Shown one piece after another: positions 34,621 through 48,500 of a DNA stretch of 64,000 bases. The first letter of the stretch is position 1, and each line of letters begins with the position of its first letter. Source of the DNA: Atopsyche davidsoni (taxonomy: Eukaryota; Arthropoda; Insecta; Trichoptera; Hydrobiosidae). The notes beneath the pieces are model-generated. The model was not told the origin of the DNA. It saw only the letters and a program-made list of their open reading frames with translations, and did no database searches. Position numbers and translations under genes: made by a program. The stretch is from positions 18,911,001 through 18,975,000 of the forward strand of contig JAILWY010000009.1 of assembly GCA_022113835.1 (NCBI GenBank), in the 5' to 3' direction.

Positions 34621-36426
34621 GTAAAATAGAACTAAATATATCTTAAAAAACAAAAGTAACTATATCTATTCATAAAATGACAAAAATATAAAGGTAATTC
34701 ATCTAACATATAGAAACAAAAAATATAAATAAAAAAATTTAACCAACAATTTAGTTACTGCTATCACATTCGAAGACTATTAATCTTTTCCCACTAGTTG
34801 GTATGATGTCACTTACATCACTCGATAGTACTTGATGCGATTCAAGTTCGATGTTAGATGAATTAGAAACAGTTTCAGATTGACGAACCTTGATATTAAC
34901 AATTGTGTTTGGCTTTGGTCAAATCTTTGTAGACCGTTGAACCCTGAACTTTATACATGCTAGGAAAACGGTCGCTTCAGAATAGAATAGAATTAAAAAA
35001 TGACTAGAAATATAAGCGCCAGTTATTTTTTAATTTCGTTCCACAGAATTCACATGACCACAGAGTTATTATTTTTTTTTAAAACTGTGTAAAAGTGAAA
35101 TCGTGGGATCACTTTATATATATATGTATTATTATATATATATATATAATGAATTTTCTCCTTAGAAATAACCAAGCCAAATTCATGTTGTATGCTGACT
35201 GTTTCGTGACTCCATTAATATTTGAAAAGTTTTTATTCAAGAACACAAACCATCCGGAAAATCATAATGTTTTCTTCCAGCTTTCGGGAGTGTCATTCTG
35301 ATGAGGACAAAAACTATTTTATTAAAATGATCTGAGACAAGTGAATTATAAACAAATTAAAATAACCTATATTTGAAACAGAACTTATGGATTAGAAGTC
35401 TTTGTGAATTCTTTTGGATATATTATTAATATATAAAATATACTCAGTAGGAAATCAAAGTATTTCAGGAAGGTTCTTTCTTTCTTTTACTTTTAAGTAT
35501 TCTTTTATTTTATTGTAATTTAGTAGTCAATTTTTTTATCTACTTTGTGACTTAATATCCAAATTGTTGTTATTCATTCAGAACAGTTTTTTAAACATAA
35601 CTTCTACAAATAATACAATGGAAATATCGAAGCCTGTTACTCATCGGAGAGCAATTATATACAAAGCCTTGCAAACATTACTTGTAGAATCCAAGTCCAT
35701 GCCTCCCTCATACTCGGTTCTCTGGGCCTGTTGGAAAAACTTGAAGACAATAATATGGTTCTTTAATCAGGTACTTTTTAATTTTCCATCCACATTCGTT
35801 GGAACCGGTCTAAAAAATTACCACTGTAGTGTATCTCAGGGCTATTGGATTGTTTGGGTATGGAGGTCACCGCCGACCGGTGTCAGGTTTCACTTTTGGT
35901 GTAACGGCTCCTACCTATCGTCATGCATTACTATAGTACTCGTTGGTGTTTCCGCTAAGCATAGCTTCATTAAAATGTTTTTTTTTTTCTACTCCGTTCT
36001 TGATTGAAAACATACATTGCAAAATGTTATAAAGAATTCTCCTGCACCTAATCTCGTCACCCGTGGAAGCACAGGAGGAGGTATAAGCTTGGATGTTGTT
36101 ATTTCAAACCACGTTTTCCCTCTGAATTTTCACAAAGCTGAAGGGATTCACTGTCTGGTATTCTTTTTTTTTTATTCTTGAACATGGGTTTTAAGAAATT
36201 TTTCATTTGGAATTTGGTGAGAACATTTCTTAAACATTATTCTAAAAATGTTCTGCTCACTTAATAGATTTGATTATTTAGTTTTTATCTTTATATGTTC
36301 TCTGTTTAATTGATGAACGATGTCAAGTTTTCTCACTTCTCAAGACTTCACTATTAAACTACACCTAACAAAAATAGAAGTACAGAGCTACTCCAGCCTA
36401 CCTTACATTTTTAGCTTTTTCTTCAG
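34621..36426. other. Upstream of the phosphatase gene; one unassigned frame
   Basis: A 147-codon + frame at 35,564-36,007 begins after an acceptor-like TTCATTCAG and contains MEISKPVTHRRAIIYKALQT up to a donor-like CAG/GTACTT at 35,770. Other frames nearby also look protein-like (LGSLGLLEKLEDNNMVL at about 35,710-35,765, PAPNLVTRGSTGGGISLDVV at about 36,038-36,100). They do not fit one reading frame, so this may be an old pseudogene or an unrecognised exon set. I assign no function. Confidence 0.3.
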
Positions 36427-36468
36427 GGGCCCGGCGGCGACACAACCGCACGTCAGCTACTTCACGTC

Positions 36469-37751
36469 ATGAACTCAACTCGCTCCTTCTCGTTCCCCCT
36501 TCCCGGCTATGGGTCACCTCACGCCACCTCCGCCATGAACTCGAGCGAGCGCCTCTTTAAGGACATTGACTGTGATGAGGTCTACCCCCGTTTGTACATC
36601 GGCAATGCGTAAGTCCATCATGAAATACAGTACTCATCTTTTTTACTATGTCTAAAACAGAACTTTCCAAACATCTATATGCATAAACCATTTGCTTATA
36701 CTCCATAGAAAAATACTGAGACTTGTTTCAACTTTAACTAAATTGTTTTTAATTATTCACATAATACAAATAATTATACTACAAAAATTAAGAAAAGATG
36801 ACACTATTCGTTAAGTCGAACTTGGTATGATATGAACATCGATGAATTGCGAATGAGCAGTTTGCCTCTGACTCCCCATTGTATAAGTTCCTATAAGGCC
36901 TGGAACCCCACTTGGTAGTATAGAATTATTCAGAAACACTTTCACTTTGAAATGATTGAAAATAGCATTGGGGTCCAGTGAGCGTACAAAGCAAAAAAAC
37001 TGAAAAATTATAAAATGGACTTCTACTATTAAGTAGCAGGACACCATTTAAATATTATATAAAGTAAGAATGTTGGATCCTGCCCCTTAACAATATAAAT
37101 ATACTTCACTATTAGCCAGTTTTATATAAATTGCATGCCCACACTATACAGACTTTGAAGATATTCAATCTGAATTAACGACTACTGATTGCCTATTACA
37201 GAGAGTCTGCAAAGTGCAAAACCTACCTTAAGCTCATGGGAATATCTCATGTCCTCAACACAGCGGAAGGAAGACTCTTCGGACAGGTGGACACAGACCA
37301 TCTCTACTACCGGGATTGCCCTCGCATCAAGTACCTCGGCTTCCAGATGCTAGACCACCCCTCTACTGACATCTCCAAGTACTTTTACATCGCAGCCAAG
37401 TTTATCGCTGATGGAATCGCCAGCGGAGGTAAGTTCTAAATCGGTTACATCCTAATAGTCACCGGAAATCATTTCTACCTCTTGTTGACCTTGTAATGAA
37501 AAAAAATTAATATAATCCATTTAGTCTCATATTTGACGGTTTGTTGTCTACTAGGCAAGGTGTTGGTGCATTGCATGATGGGCGTGTCTCGTAGTGCCAC
37601 CTGTGCCATTGCATATCTCATGATCAAGCGTAACATGTCAGCAGCCGAAGCTATACGCATAGTGCGCCGTACTCGTAATGTCCGCCCCAATGATGGCTTT
37701 CTTCGGCAGCTGTGCGAGCTCGACAACGATCTGCGACGTGACCGACGCTAA
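36469..37751 (+). CDS. Dual-specificity protein phosphatase, VHR/DUSP3-like
   Basis: It removes phosphate from tyrosine and serine/threonine of signalling proteins. Exons 36469-36608, 37202-37428 and 37555-37751 join in phase and give 187 aa (human DUSP3 has 185). The N-terminal part reads DEVYPRLYIGNA, the usual DSP start. D98 (QMLDHPSTD) is the likely general acid, and HCMMGVSRSA (C129, R135) is the HCxxGxxRS catalytic loop, followed by AYLMIKRNM and RPNDGFLRQLCELDNDL. All catalytic residues are present. I took the ATG at 36469, but the frame is open back to the acceptor at 36,426, so an upstream coding exon is possible. Among DUSPs it could also be of the DUSP13/27 type. Confidence 0.93.
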
Positions 37752-40700
37752 ATAATCATCGAACCTCTCCCTCCCCCAAAGCTGTAGTCTCTTTATTTAC
37801 TAATTGTAATTTATTTATCTTTATTTTACATGTAGACTTAGCACTCAGTTAGCAACAGTAGCACTGCTACTGAACACATTTTTCAGTTTCTCTTATAATG
37901 TTACAACTCACCTTTCATGTGAATATTTCAGGTGAAGTGTATTATTATATAATACCTGGGAACAAGCCTCAAGCATAAAATCACATTTTAAATGGTTAGA
38001 CACTTTAGATTTAATTCAAGTTAGTATTTTTATGTAAATTAAATTAAATTTTACTTTGTAGTCAAGCAAGGCTTATTCAAATAATTGCTCATTTTCAGTA
38101 GCAGTTGAGGTATTATTCTTTGTAAAGCTTCAATATACTGTTACTTTAATGAGCTCTTACTATATTTATTTTATAAACTTGAGTTCAAAGTTATCTTTTA
38201 GATTTTAGTCTTCCTTTCTTAATATTGAATATTCTTGATAATAAAATATACAAAATATGACTATATTTTCTACTGTGTAAATGCAACTATAACAATTTAT
38301 AAAAAGTATTTTCTTAACCCATAAATGAACGTAAGTGTCGTCTATTGTTATGTAGCAGATGCACTTCGTCATTAATGTTGTGATATAATATGTATATATT
38401 TATTGTGTAAAGTACAAACATTTGTAAAACTGTAGTTACTCTTGATTTAGATATTGTGCAATGATAATAGTGTGCCTCTTAAATATTTTCCTTCTGAATT
38501 GTGTGACTTAGCCATAGTTTTCATGATTGGATTGTAAATAATTCTGAATTGTCATCCTCCCCATGTGTTGAGCACACAACTCGTTTTTACTGTCGCTACA
38601 TATTTAATATGTCGGAAACCCTTTATTTTCAATTATGTTTTCTCAACTATATTTTTGAGAAAGATATTACTATAAAGTAACCTAAAACCATCGTCATTTA
38701 TTGTAATTAAATAATTATTATGCAGTGATATTATTTAAGGAAAAATTACAATACAGAAAGTCCTAAAGTAATACAAATTCATAGTTTGGGCTACTTTTCA
38801 AAGTGTTAACAATGAACAGGAAAGCTTCACATGCACTTGAAAGCATAACTCCTGCAGGTTCTTAAAATACACTCAACTACGCATTACCAAATCCATTCAA
38901 GTCTGTCTTTGAGGGTATTTTTAATATGAAATGATCTTTTATTTACTGTAATTTTTCTTCATACGTGTACACATATATCACATGGAAAGATCTGCAATGG
39001 ACTATCTACACGGGTCTAGGACTAACTGAAGTCTTGTTAGCTTATGTTTGTGAAAATTGCTGAATTCAATTCAGAAATTAATATTGTCTTAACATATCTA
39101 TCTACCATAATGTTTCAATTTTTTACCATAATCTGCTCTAATGTTGGAAAGTATGTACATAAGTCAGATTACATTTTTCCTCATAAAAAATCAAATAACA
39201 CAAGTTATATTATTTTATATCCTTTCATTAAATGAATACTTGAATATAAGAAAATATATCATTTTAATTTTAATAAAATTATCTAAATAGCATGAAAATA
39301 TTTGATATTTATAAATATAGAATAAACTATGAACTTATACAAATTGGATAAATTCAACTATTTTAGAAAATAGCAAATTCACAAAATCTTACAGACCGCT
39401 ATGGCCCAACACAAGCATGCTTCAATCAATGACAAAGTACCTTTTTGTGGAAAAAATGTTGGGGTGACATGCATGGCATCCCTTGATGGTAGTGTCCCTC
39501 TTGCACTTCCACTAACTACGACACATGCTTTGGCAGTAAATAAGCAACACCAAGAACCACTGGCTTGCACTTTCGGTGTGTTTGGTTTCACAGCTGCTGT
39601 CGTGCATTGTTGGAAAAGTCACCCGAAAACTGTCCTTGCTGAAATGTATCAGGGAAAATATCCATGTATGTTAGGCGAATTTCTCACACATTAAAAACAT
39701 GTTTTTTGCAACTGACTAAGTTGTATGTGAATAACTAACAATTTTCTTGAATGGCATCACTTATATCACTAAGCTGTTTTTATCCATGATAGCAATAGAA
39801 ATATCAATTCATATTCTCATTCACATAAAAAGTTTTATTTATAATTTTATAAAAATGTTGGATACTGTTTCCTTATTATGTTGGTATTTTTAAAAGAATC
39901 AAAAGCCATTGCAGCTTTCCTTCTAGTGTAATTTAATGCAAATAAGTGCTGCATGCAGGTATTTAATAGTTTTGGTAATAAATTGAATGCAGATAATATT
40001 CAGATTTAGTTTAGTGATCAGAACTTCAATCGGGTCCTGTTAGATGAATCTGAAAACTGATTTAATGAGTGTGTGCCGGGTTATGTATACACATTTCAAT
40101 TACAGCTTCAAACTTGCACACTTGCCTTAGATGCTGGAGAGCAATGAAGCTTACATGCGAAATGACAGTTACAACTTTGCAACATATTCAGCATGTTAAA
40201 TGAAGCTGCAATGCAGTGCTGGATGATGTTGTACAAATCCACTCCATTTGTACACTTTTAGGTGATTTCAGTGGCTCTTTTCAGATATCAAGGAAGAGAT
40301 CCAAAGGAACACCATATTTGATTATTGTTTTGATAAAATGTATAAACTGTTTCAAAATGTAAAAATTGACCTACTAAATGTCTATAAAATTTGTGATACC
40401 TGATAAAAATATATTTGCCGATACGCCCGTGTTCGCTGTATCTCTTTTCCCTTATTCCTCGGTGAGTGTTGGATTGAGTAACAAGGCACAAGTCAACTCG
40501 CAGAGGTTTGCTTATGACATAACATTTTATTATATAATACAAATTTTAAACAATACCTACAAATTTACATACATCCTAAAGATAAGAAATAATTTTCAAG
40601 GAGCAGAATAATCTTTATTACAAAAGTTAATATTAACCTCAGATGGATCACAGTCAATGGCCTTGAAACGAAAAAGCTGATGAAAATCATACCAACTGGC

Positions 40701-41150
40701 ACAATGTACAATATATAAACTACTAACCTTTAAATTTACATACAGCAAAACTCAAAAATACAATTGTTTCTAAATAATCTCAAGTACTGCTGTCGATAAT
40801 CTCATGCCAGACTTCCCTATGATCCTCTAATACTGAACAACTCGGAACACAGCATCGACCAACAGAACAATTCTTACATCTCCACTATTAGCATATTTTA
40901 ATAATAAACAACTTATATGTAGAGTAAAAAAAGGCTGCTTGTACAATTTACAAAGGTAACAGTTTCTTCGGCATCAAAAACAAATGTAGCGACTCAAGTA
41001 CAGGTCCAAGCCAAATGCCGAGTAAGTACACAGCCAATCAAAGTGATGACCATACTACAAATAAAATCAGTTACTGTAAGATCTATAATCATTAATGTAG
41101 AAGCTCAAAATGAGCTTTGAATTGAAATAAAATCAACTTTGACAATAATT
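37752..41150. other. AT-rich intergenic region and 3' UTR; no supported gene
   Basis: Includes the phosphatase 3' UTR, with AATAAA near 38,242. A 97-codon + frame at 39,401-39,694 overlaps a 70-codon minus frame in the same place; neither shows a domain. I do not call either as a gene. Confidence 0.5.
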
Positions 41151-41157
41151 ACATATT

Positions 41158-41330
41158 TTAAATAAAATACTTGTGTGACTTTTCCACATGTTAAATTTTA
41201 TTGGTGACCGGTTTCGCCAACTTTTCACATTGGCATTATCTAACAACGTCACCAATAAAATTAAACATTGGAAAAATCACAAGTGTATTTAAATATTAAA
41301 ATGGAATTCCACCAAGTACTCTATGTCAAA
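41158..41330. repeat. Dispersed palindromic repeat (copy 3)
   Basis: Arm CCACATGTTAAATTTTATTG through GACCGGTTTCGCCAACTTTT is followed by a shortened inverted arm (GTCACCAATAAAATTAAACA) and the outer flank TGGAATTCCACCAAGTACTC. The same flank lies beside copies 2 and 4. Confidence 0.82.
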
Positions 41331-41462
41331 AATATGGAATATAATAATTACACTCGGTTAATTTTTATGAAATATTTTAAATATATATGCATATTTTTTA
41401 CCCAAACAAGCTTTTTGTGCACACAATATTTACGCAATCGATTCACTCATAAACTAACGAGC

Positions 41463-41524
41463 ATAATCCTAAAAAAGTTTTTCATGAGACCGGAGAGATT
41501 CAAACCCACACCTCCATGGTGAAA
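41463..41524 (-). repeat. tRNA-derived SINE fragment
   Basis: On the minus strand CCATGGAGGTGTGGGTTTGA then ATCTCTCCGGTCTCATGAAA resembles the right part of the copy at 41,720-41,822, around a Pol III B-box-like GGTTTGAATC. It is truncated at the 5' side. Confidence 0.5.
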
Positions 41525-41719
41525 ATTTAAATTTATTGAAAATATTTAATAATAATCATTATAAATCCATTGATTCGCTTTTTCACTTAGTTAAATAAAC
41601 TTAAAGAATATTAATTTGTCCTAACAGGACTGAAAGCTGCATTTTGTATGCAGCTTGCAAATTTATCTAGCAACCTAGGTACATCAGTTTCGCATTTCTA
41701 TTTAATAAGTCAAATTATT

Positions 41720-41822
41720 GCTCAATTACAGGGGCACTGCAGCCCAATTGATAAAGTGATGACCTGCAATAGCAATGGAAGTGTGGGTTTAAATCCCATC
41801 GATGTCATGAAAAAAAAATTTG
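41720..41822 (+). repeat. tRNA-derived SINE-like element
   Basis: AGCCCAATTGATAAAG resembles an A box and GGGTTTAAATCCC a B box of a tRNA-type Pol III promoter, about 35 bp apart, and the copy ends in an A run (ATGAAAAAAAAA). It does not fold into a full tRNA cloverleaf that I can see, so I call it a SINE head rather than a tRNA gene. Confidence 0.55.
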
Positions 41823-41908
41823 AGGATTTTTCTCTGAGGTTTGGTTTTGATTTATGTGAGACAAACTGATTATTTTCTTTTTATATTTGACTTGCCCAAA
41901 AGCCTCTG

Positions 41909-42518
41909 CTACTGCACGGGAGAACGGAACTGAGAAAATCGATACCTTGATGAATTGGGCTCTTTAATACTATTGCAAATTCCTAAATATCTCCATCCAA
42001 TAACATTGTTACAAATTATATAATATATACATATTAATAGAACATTTACAATACTTATACTTTGCTCAGGAATATTATACAGAAATATTTGCATCAGGCA
42101 TTCACGAGCATGCAAACCTTTCTCTGACTTCTGTCTGAGAAGCAGAGATGTAGAGGTAGTTCTAATAATAAAATATCTCCCAAAAATCACTTCCATTGCG
42201 TGACCTAATGCTTCGGTGTAAGATAAAATGTCATTCAGCACATTCATTCCAAGATTATTTTTGTTACAGGCAGGGCAGAATCGAAATCGCAAGATTCCAC
42301 TCGGTATGCCTGAATTACTGATACTTAACCATCGTTCATCAGCTTCACAATAGGTAGACACATCAGCCACATCCAGATAATTGCCGATCATTCTTCTCGA
42401 TTCACTGTCTCCATCGCAGCAACAATAGTCTCGATCCCACTATACAATCACAGCTAGTATTACAAGAAGCAACAAAACTCCTAGAATCCTTTCTAGACTG
42501 TAACTAGAGACAAACCAT
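41909..42518 (-). other. Probable 3' UTR of the CUB/LDLa gene
   Basis: It lies directly after the stop codon on the minus strand. A 160-codon frame at 41,909-42,391 is open here but shows no domain or start context; it is separate from the receptor frame, and I treat it as chance. Confidence 0.4.
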
Positions 42519-45500
42519 CTAAGAGGGAGACTCATATACTGCATCATCTGGTACTTCGGGTTCTAGAAGTGCTCGCGAGGCCCCGGGTGCTGCAGCCGGA
42601 GCGAGCACAGGAGCCAAAGGTGCGGGCTTCCCAGGCCGTGGGGGTCGAGCACGTGCACACGAGCGCAGATTTCGAGCTTCGGATGGAGCTGGACAAGCTC
42701 CCTGCAATACAGCTTCACGATAAGATGGTGGTGGCTCGCGGTACAGGCGGTATGGCGGACCTTCATCTGCTGGTGACAAGCGTCGCTGATGTCGAGCTAC
42801 AAGCGCACGTCGGACTGCATAGTAGCGCGCCACACATACACTGAGCAGGATGGCCAACATGCCGCATGACAATGACCCCACCACGATCATCGTTACCGTG
42901 GAATTCTATAACCCACAAATCAATAAAAAAAATTAATATAGCAAAATGTCTAATTTATGATGCACTTTGGTTTAAACAGCAAATTATATTGATTATATGG
43001 TATATACGGTGTGTGCATTAATTTTTTCGTGAAATTGGAGCTTTATTATAAAAAATTGGTACAATATATTCTATTCAAAGTATTGTCCATCGCTAGCCAC
43101 TACTTTTTTCCATCTTTCAGGCAAATTATGGATTCCATCCCAAAAGAACTGTTCGTCTTTTGAAGCCAAGAAAGAATCAAGCCAACTTTTGATACCCTGT
43201 TCAGAAGTGAAGCCTATTCCAGAAAGGGCAATCTGCATCGATCGAAACAAGTGGTAGTCGGAAGGGGCAAGGTCTGTCTATAAGGCGGGTGAAGCAGAAC
43301 TTCACATCCACTGTTTTCCAAAAAGGTTTTAACCGATTTAGCAATATGTGGCCGAGCATTGTCATGATGTAAAATTACAGACTCGTGCCTGGTCACATAT
43401 TTTGGCCGTTTTTCTGCCAATGCTCGCTTCAAACGCATCAATTGTTGTCTGTAGAACTCGCCCGTGATAGTTTGGCCTGGTTTCAGCAGCTCATAGTGGT
43501 TGAGACCCTTCTGTTCCCACCAACTACACAGCATTACCTTGGCGCCATGAATATTTGGCCCGGCCATCGATGTTGATGCATGTCCGGGCTTACCCCATGA
43601 TTTTTTACGCTTCAGGTTGTCGTAACAAATCCATTTTTCATCACCAGTGATAATACGACGTCTCTCGGCTTCAATTCATGTGGCACCCAATTTCCTTGCT
43701 TTTGAATCATTCCCAATGCTTTTAAGTATCTAGAAATTATTGCTCGATCAACTCCCAATGATTCTGCGAGTTCTGCTTGCGTTTCACACGAGTCTTAATC
43801 GAGCAATGCCTCTAATTCTTCATCTTCGAATTTTTTTGGTTGGCCTGGACGTTCTTTGACATCCACATCGAAATCACCATTGTTAAAGCGTAGAAACCAG
43901 TTCCCACACGTTTTTTGCGATGGAGCATGTTCACCATAAACTTCACACAGCAATCGGTGACTTTCAGCTGGACTTTTCTTCCAATTGAAACAGAAAAGTA
44001 AAGCTTCCCGCAAATTGTGTTTTGTTGGTACAAAAGTTGACATGTTGAGAGCTCAAAAAAAAATGTTGTATACACTTCAGCGATATGACATATACTGAAA
44101 ACAAAAGCGCAACAATGTCGCTTCATAATGAAATATTAAAGTATAGCCTGATGCGATTCAATACTAGTAACGCCATCTCTTAGAAAATCCGAAAAAATTA
44201 ATGTACACACCGTATATTATTATCAAACAATTTTATTAGATATGATACTAACTACTCAGAATCCATTCCAAGAACTATTTATTTATATTTTTATGATTTA
44301 GCTTTACTTTTTCTTTTAATAATCTATTCCTTTTAACTATAAATTATGTTTGACCCCTCTTAGAATAACTTTTATCCAACTTATTTTTTAAATGTTATTT
44401 TTGTACAAGAGTGTCAACATGATAAAAAAAATTCATGTTTTAAGATTCACGGAAAATAATAAGAATACTTTAATAACAAAAAAAAACAATTATTTTTTTA
44501 ATTAAATTTAATAAAATATAGTAATTTCCCATGACTGAAGCTACATCTATCGTATTTTTGTGTTGATATAAAAGCACTATAGATGTACTAACACTTATGC
44601 AATTTTCTTCATCTGATCCATCCTCGCAATCGTCTTTGTCGTCACACACATACAAATGGTCCACACAGCGAGGAGATGACTTGCACTTGAACAGCGGACG
44701 CACACCTGTAGACATGAACACATCTTACGCCTTACACTGTGTAGCAATATTTATACTTGAAATCTACAAGATCAAAAAAATCATCTCAAGTGAAAGGGGA
44801 TCTCGGAAAATAATTTTAAATTAAGAGTGATACAGGATGGACAGGAAGAAACCAGGGTTCATTTAATTTATTAAATATTGCTACAAACTTTAGAACACCA
44901 AATAATTTTACTAAAATATTTAACTATTTTGTTTTACCAATAAACTCACCTGCATCCTCATTATTGTCTGAGAGAAAACTAATGCATTCCACCTCATCAG
45001 AATTGTCAGAGCACTGTGAGTGACCATCGCAGCGCTCCTCGGGACTATAACAGCCCGCCACACTGGCACATGATATCTTGTCTTCGCAACCTGGAACTAC
45101 AGTTACACAAGAAGGACGGTCAATATCACGCAGCAAGAATCAGCATTCCGAGGGTCAGTTGTTAAAACCTCAAATGACACTCACCACAAGACAACTCATC
45201 CTGGCCATGAGGACAGTCCATCTGACCGTCGCAACGCTGGCGAGGTTCAAAACAGCCGCAAGAGTCCGGCAAGCCACAGGGGATGGCGGCCGGAGCGCAG
45301 AATGCACACTGTCCACGTTCCCCTTCATCCCAGCCACCTGCACAATGTGGTACATTGTCGCAGGAACCCTCTGGTGGATAACAGCCACCCGACCTTTATA
45401 AAATTTTATTATTGATTACACTACAATTAAATAAAAAAATCTAATGGTCTGTGAGAAGCTTACGTACTTGCAGTACAGCATGTTGGGTCCGCAGACTCCA

Positions 45501-48500
45501 CAATCCTTCTCATCACTGCCGGTGACTGGACAGTTGGCAATGCCATTGCATCTCTCGGTCACATTATTGTAGCAGCCGTAGTCAGAGCCTCCGCATGCCA
45601 CCATATGTTCTCCATTGCACCCTGTGAGCCAGTACTCTTTAAGTCCAGTGATAGGGAGTAAGGGAACTAAACAAAGTGAAGATAGCAACATACCATCAGG
45701 TGTAAGATGAGTGTTGACATTATTACACTGTAACTCATCTGAGCTGTCTCTGCAGTGCTCCACGCCATCACACTTGAGTTCAGAGTTGATACAACTTTCG
45801 TTATCAGCACAGCGAAATTGATCTTTTCGGCAAGTAAAAAATTCCAATCGAAAGCCCCGCCCTCCTGAGACAACCTGTTGAGCAAAAATTAATAAGTTTA
45901 CATTAAATTGTTGAAAATAAATCCAATACTCAGCAGTTGTGTTGTGACGATTCGAGAATTTGAAGCGTCGTAAGTAATAAAATATATAATTTTATTCAGA
46001 TATTGGCGGGCAAAATACGCATACGTTGTCGCTGACTTGGGGCAGGTAGTCCTTCGCAGAACCGCGGGCGTGTCAAGTGGGCCAACACATGGTGACATTC
46101 TTGGGGTAGGTCAGGGCTTCTTAACCGTAGGCGCCGCTGGACGATCGCGACAGGGGTGTAATTGAGCGTACAAATTTAATTTTTGCGTTGTAATTTAACC
46201 GTTTGACGGCTATCCATCAAAATCTTCATACATTCCAAAAGTGCTATAGATAATTTAGATATTTCAAAATAAAAAAAAATGTGTTTTTACTGAAAATTTT
46301 ATAACTTTTGCAATTTTACATTGATTTACATATTTCTTTTAACGCTTTACAGATAAAGAATTAACGAAAACAACTATGTAAGGCAATTAATAAAGATATC
46401 AGTGGTAAATGAAAAAAAAAAAACGTGAAAGTAAAATTATATTTAAAAAAAAGATTAAGAAACGTGTTGATTACTCCTGGGCGAGTGGGTGAAGCATCAA
46501 ATTCTTACGAGAGCGTCCGACGCGCAAAAATGGGGCATTCAATCGTCATCGCCGGAGCAGACGGGTCCATCTGGGTTTAGAGGCGCCAGGGCGAAGAGTC
46601 ACGCCCCGGATGAACGCGTCTCTTTTAAATACCAAATAATTAGATATTATTTTGAACCTTTAATTAAATGTAGATTCTGTGGTGAAGGGATAGTGCCGAG
46701 CTGGGAGCTTCGTCGAAGCAGATGGATGAGTTTCAATTTATTTTATATGCTGATTTTTATGAATGCGACTATTATTATTTGGGTTCGACGTGCGTATAAT
46801 ATTGTGTGTTACTTCTTCCAGCTTTGTTATTCTTTAATGTTGTAAGGTTTAAGTCAATTTTAATTTTATTGGGTTCATCCGCGGCGTCTTAATCTAGGAT
46901 AGATTTATATTTTTAAGTTATTATTATTTAATTTTATGGTCATATAGTTAGCTAAGTTAGATCGTATTGGGTATTTTTATGATATATTTTATTTGAGTTT
47001 ATGTTGTTTAGGATGTATTTTTCTTACAGCAAATCTCTTTAGGTGGAGTGATCCGTATCCCTGGTTGTTTAGATCATTGTGTAGTTTAGCACCGTAAGGT
47101 CTTATCTCACTAGACGTTGAATAATAGAAAAAACGGAAATTTATATTTTTATGTGGGGTTCTAGACGGTCGAATAAGCTTATCAAGGCGTGCGATTATTT
47201 TACATTATAGGCTAATTTATTAGGTTTTATAATTTGAATGGCGTATATTACCAGTGGTATTTTTATATGTGATAATTTTAAGATACTAATGAATATATCT
47301 TCGATTTTAGGGTTGCCGAGAGGGGATTTTCTACTTTGTTTAGTTATTTGAACTAGTTATTAGAGTTTCATTACCTTTATTGTTATGACTTATTAAGTAT
47401 TAAATTTAGTACCCTGCATTTAATAGAGCATAGTCGCTCGAATAATCTCCAGACACTTAATCCTACCCGGATTTTGACATTCGGGGGATTTGCCGAATAT
47501 GAATTAAGCCGAGCTTTATCGCGTTTTGTCATCTTATGCTCACTGATCCGACTAAGGTAACCTCAAGGTTTCAAGGTTTCGTTGATTTGCTATCAACTTG
47601 GAAGGGGGCCATGTAGGGGTTGTTACCTACAAATACCTACATCATAAAACTGTACACGGGTTAAGTAATTAAATCCACTGGATACACGGTGTGGTGATTC
47701 CACCAACTGCCTAAGCTAAAAATTCTAAATAAAATAAACTTAATTCAATTAGACGCGAACGTTATAAAATTCCTAGTAATAATTTTCCTGAAAACTTTTA
47801 AAACAAGAATTAACTTAAAACTAGTGGTTCAGAATTGTTTGATTGAAGTAAATCTTTTTTCGCGATATTGGCCACCTTTGAGAGCTCCAGCTCTCATTTC
47901 CATCCCCAAGTACAGGTATCTTAAGTGCTTCGTATTGTGTACAACACGTACAAGCATCCAAGACAGTGACTGCCAACCCAACGCTCCCTAAATTTCTTCG
48001 ACAATCTAATTCCGCGTACTCTTTATGACAAAAGGCGAGTCCTATGAGTCCAACATTAACAGGATAACGAAAACGAATCTACTCTGAATTCAACCAATCA
48101 AATCTGAACGAGAGTCAAAGAAACGAAATCCGTCAATACAAAAACATTTTCTGCTGCAATTTTGTTAGGACTTGCAATCCGTCTCGAACTGAAGAGACAC
48201 CGGATGATCTGGGACGTTGGACGACGGTGTCGCCGAGTAATTTATATGTTCTGGAACAAGGGAGATTAGCCCTTTCTGCGTAGTTAGGGATATGACGAGA
48301 TTGTTTCTGTATTGTAGACTCACTTCCCCAGCTCTCAATGCAACTAATTTACTCTCTACGGTTAGTACAAAATTTTGGTACGGTCGACTCGGACACTCAC
48401 GTTTTCTCCGAAGATCAATTATTGTCTCGCAACGGCCGTTAGAAAATTATACACCCTAATCTGAATTAGAGACTTTCACTCCGATTGTCGCCTGATATCA

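Noticed and set aside
39401..39694. 97-codon + frame opposite a 70-codon minus frame
   Set aside because: No domain, no splice context, and both strands open at once.
41720..41822. A genuine tRNA gene
   Set aside because: The A- and B-box-like parts are present, but I could not form the acceptor stem, and a related truncated copy with an A-rich end lies nearby, so a SINE is likelier.
41909..42391. 160-codon minus frame as a separate gene
   Set aside because: It lies in the likely 3' UTR of the receptor gene and shows no motif.
43214..43567. Intact mariner transposase
   Set aside because: The frame shifts before the third catalytic motif, and an upstream deletion separates the HTH part.
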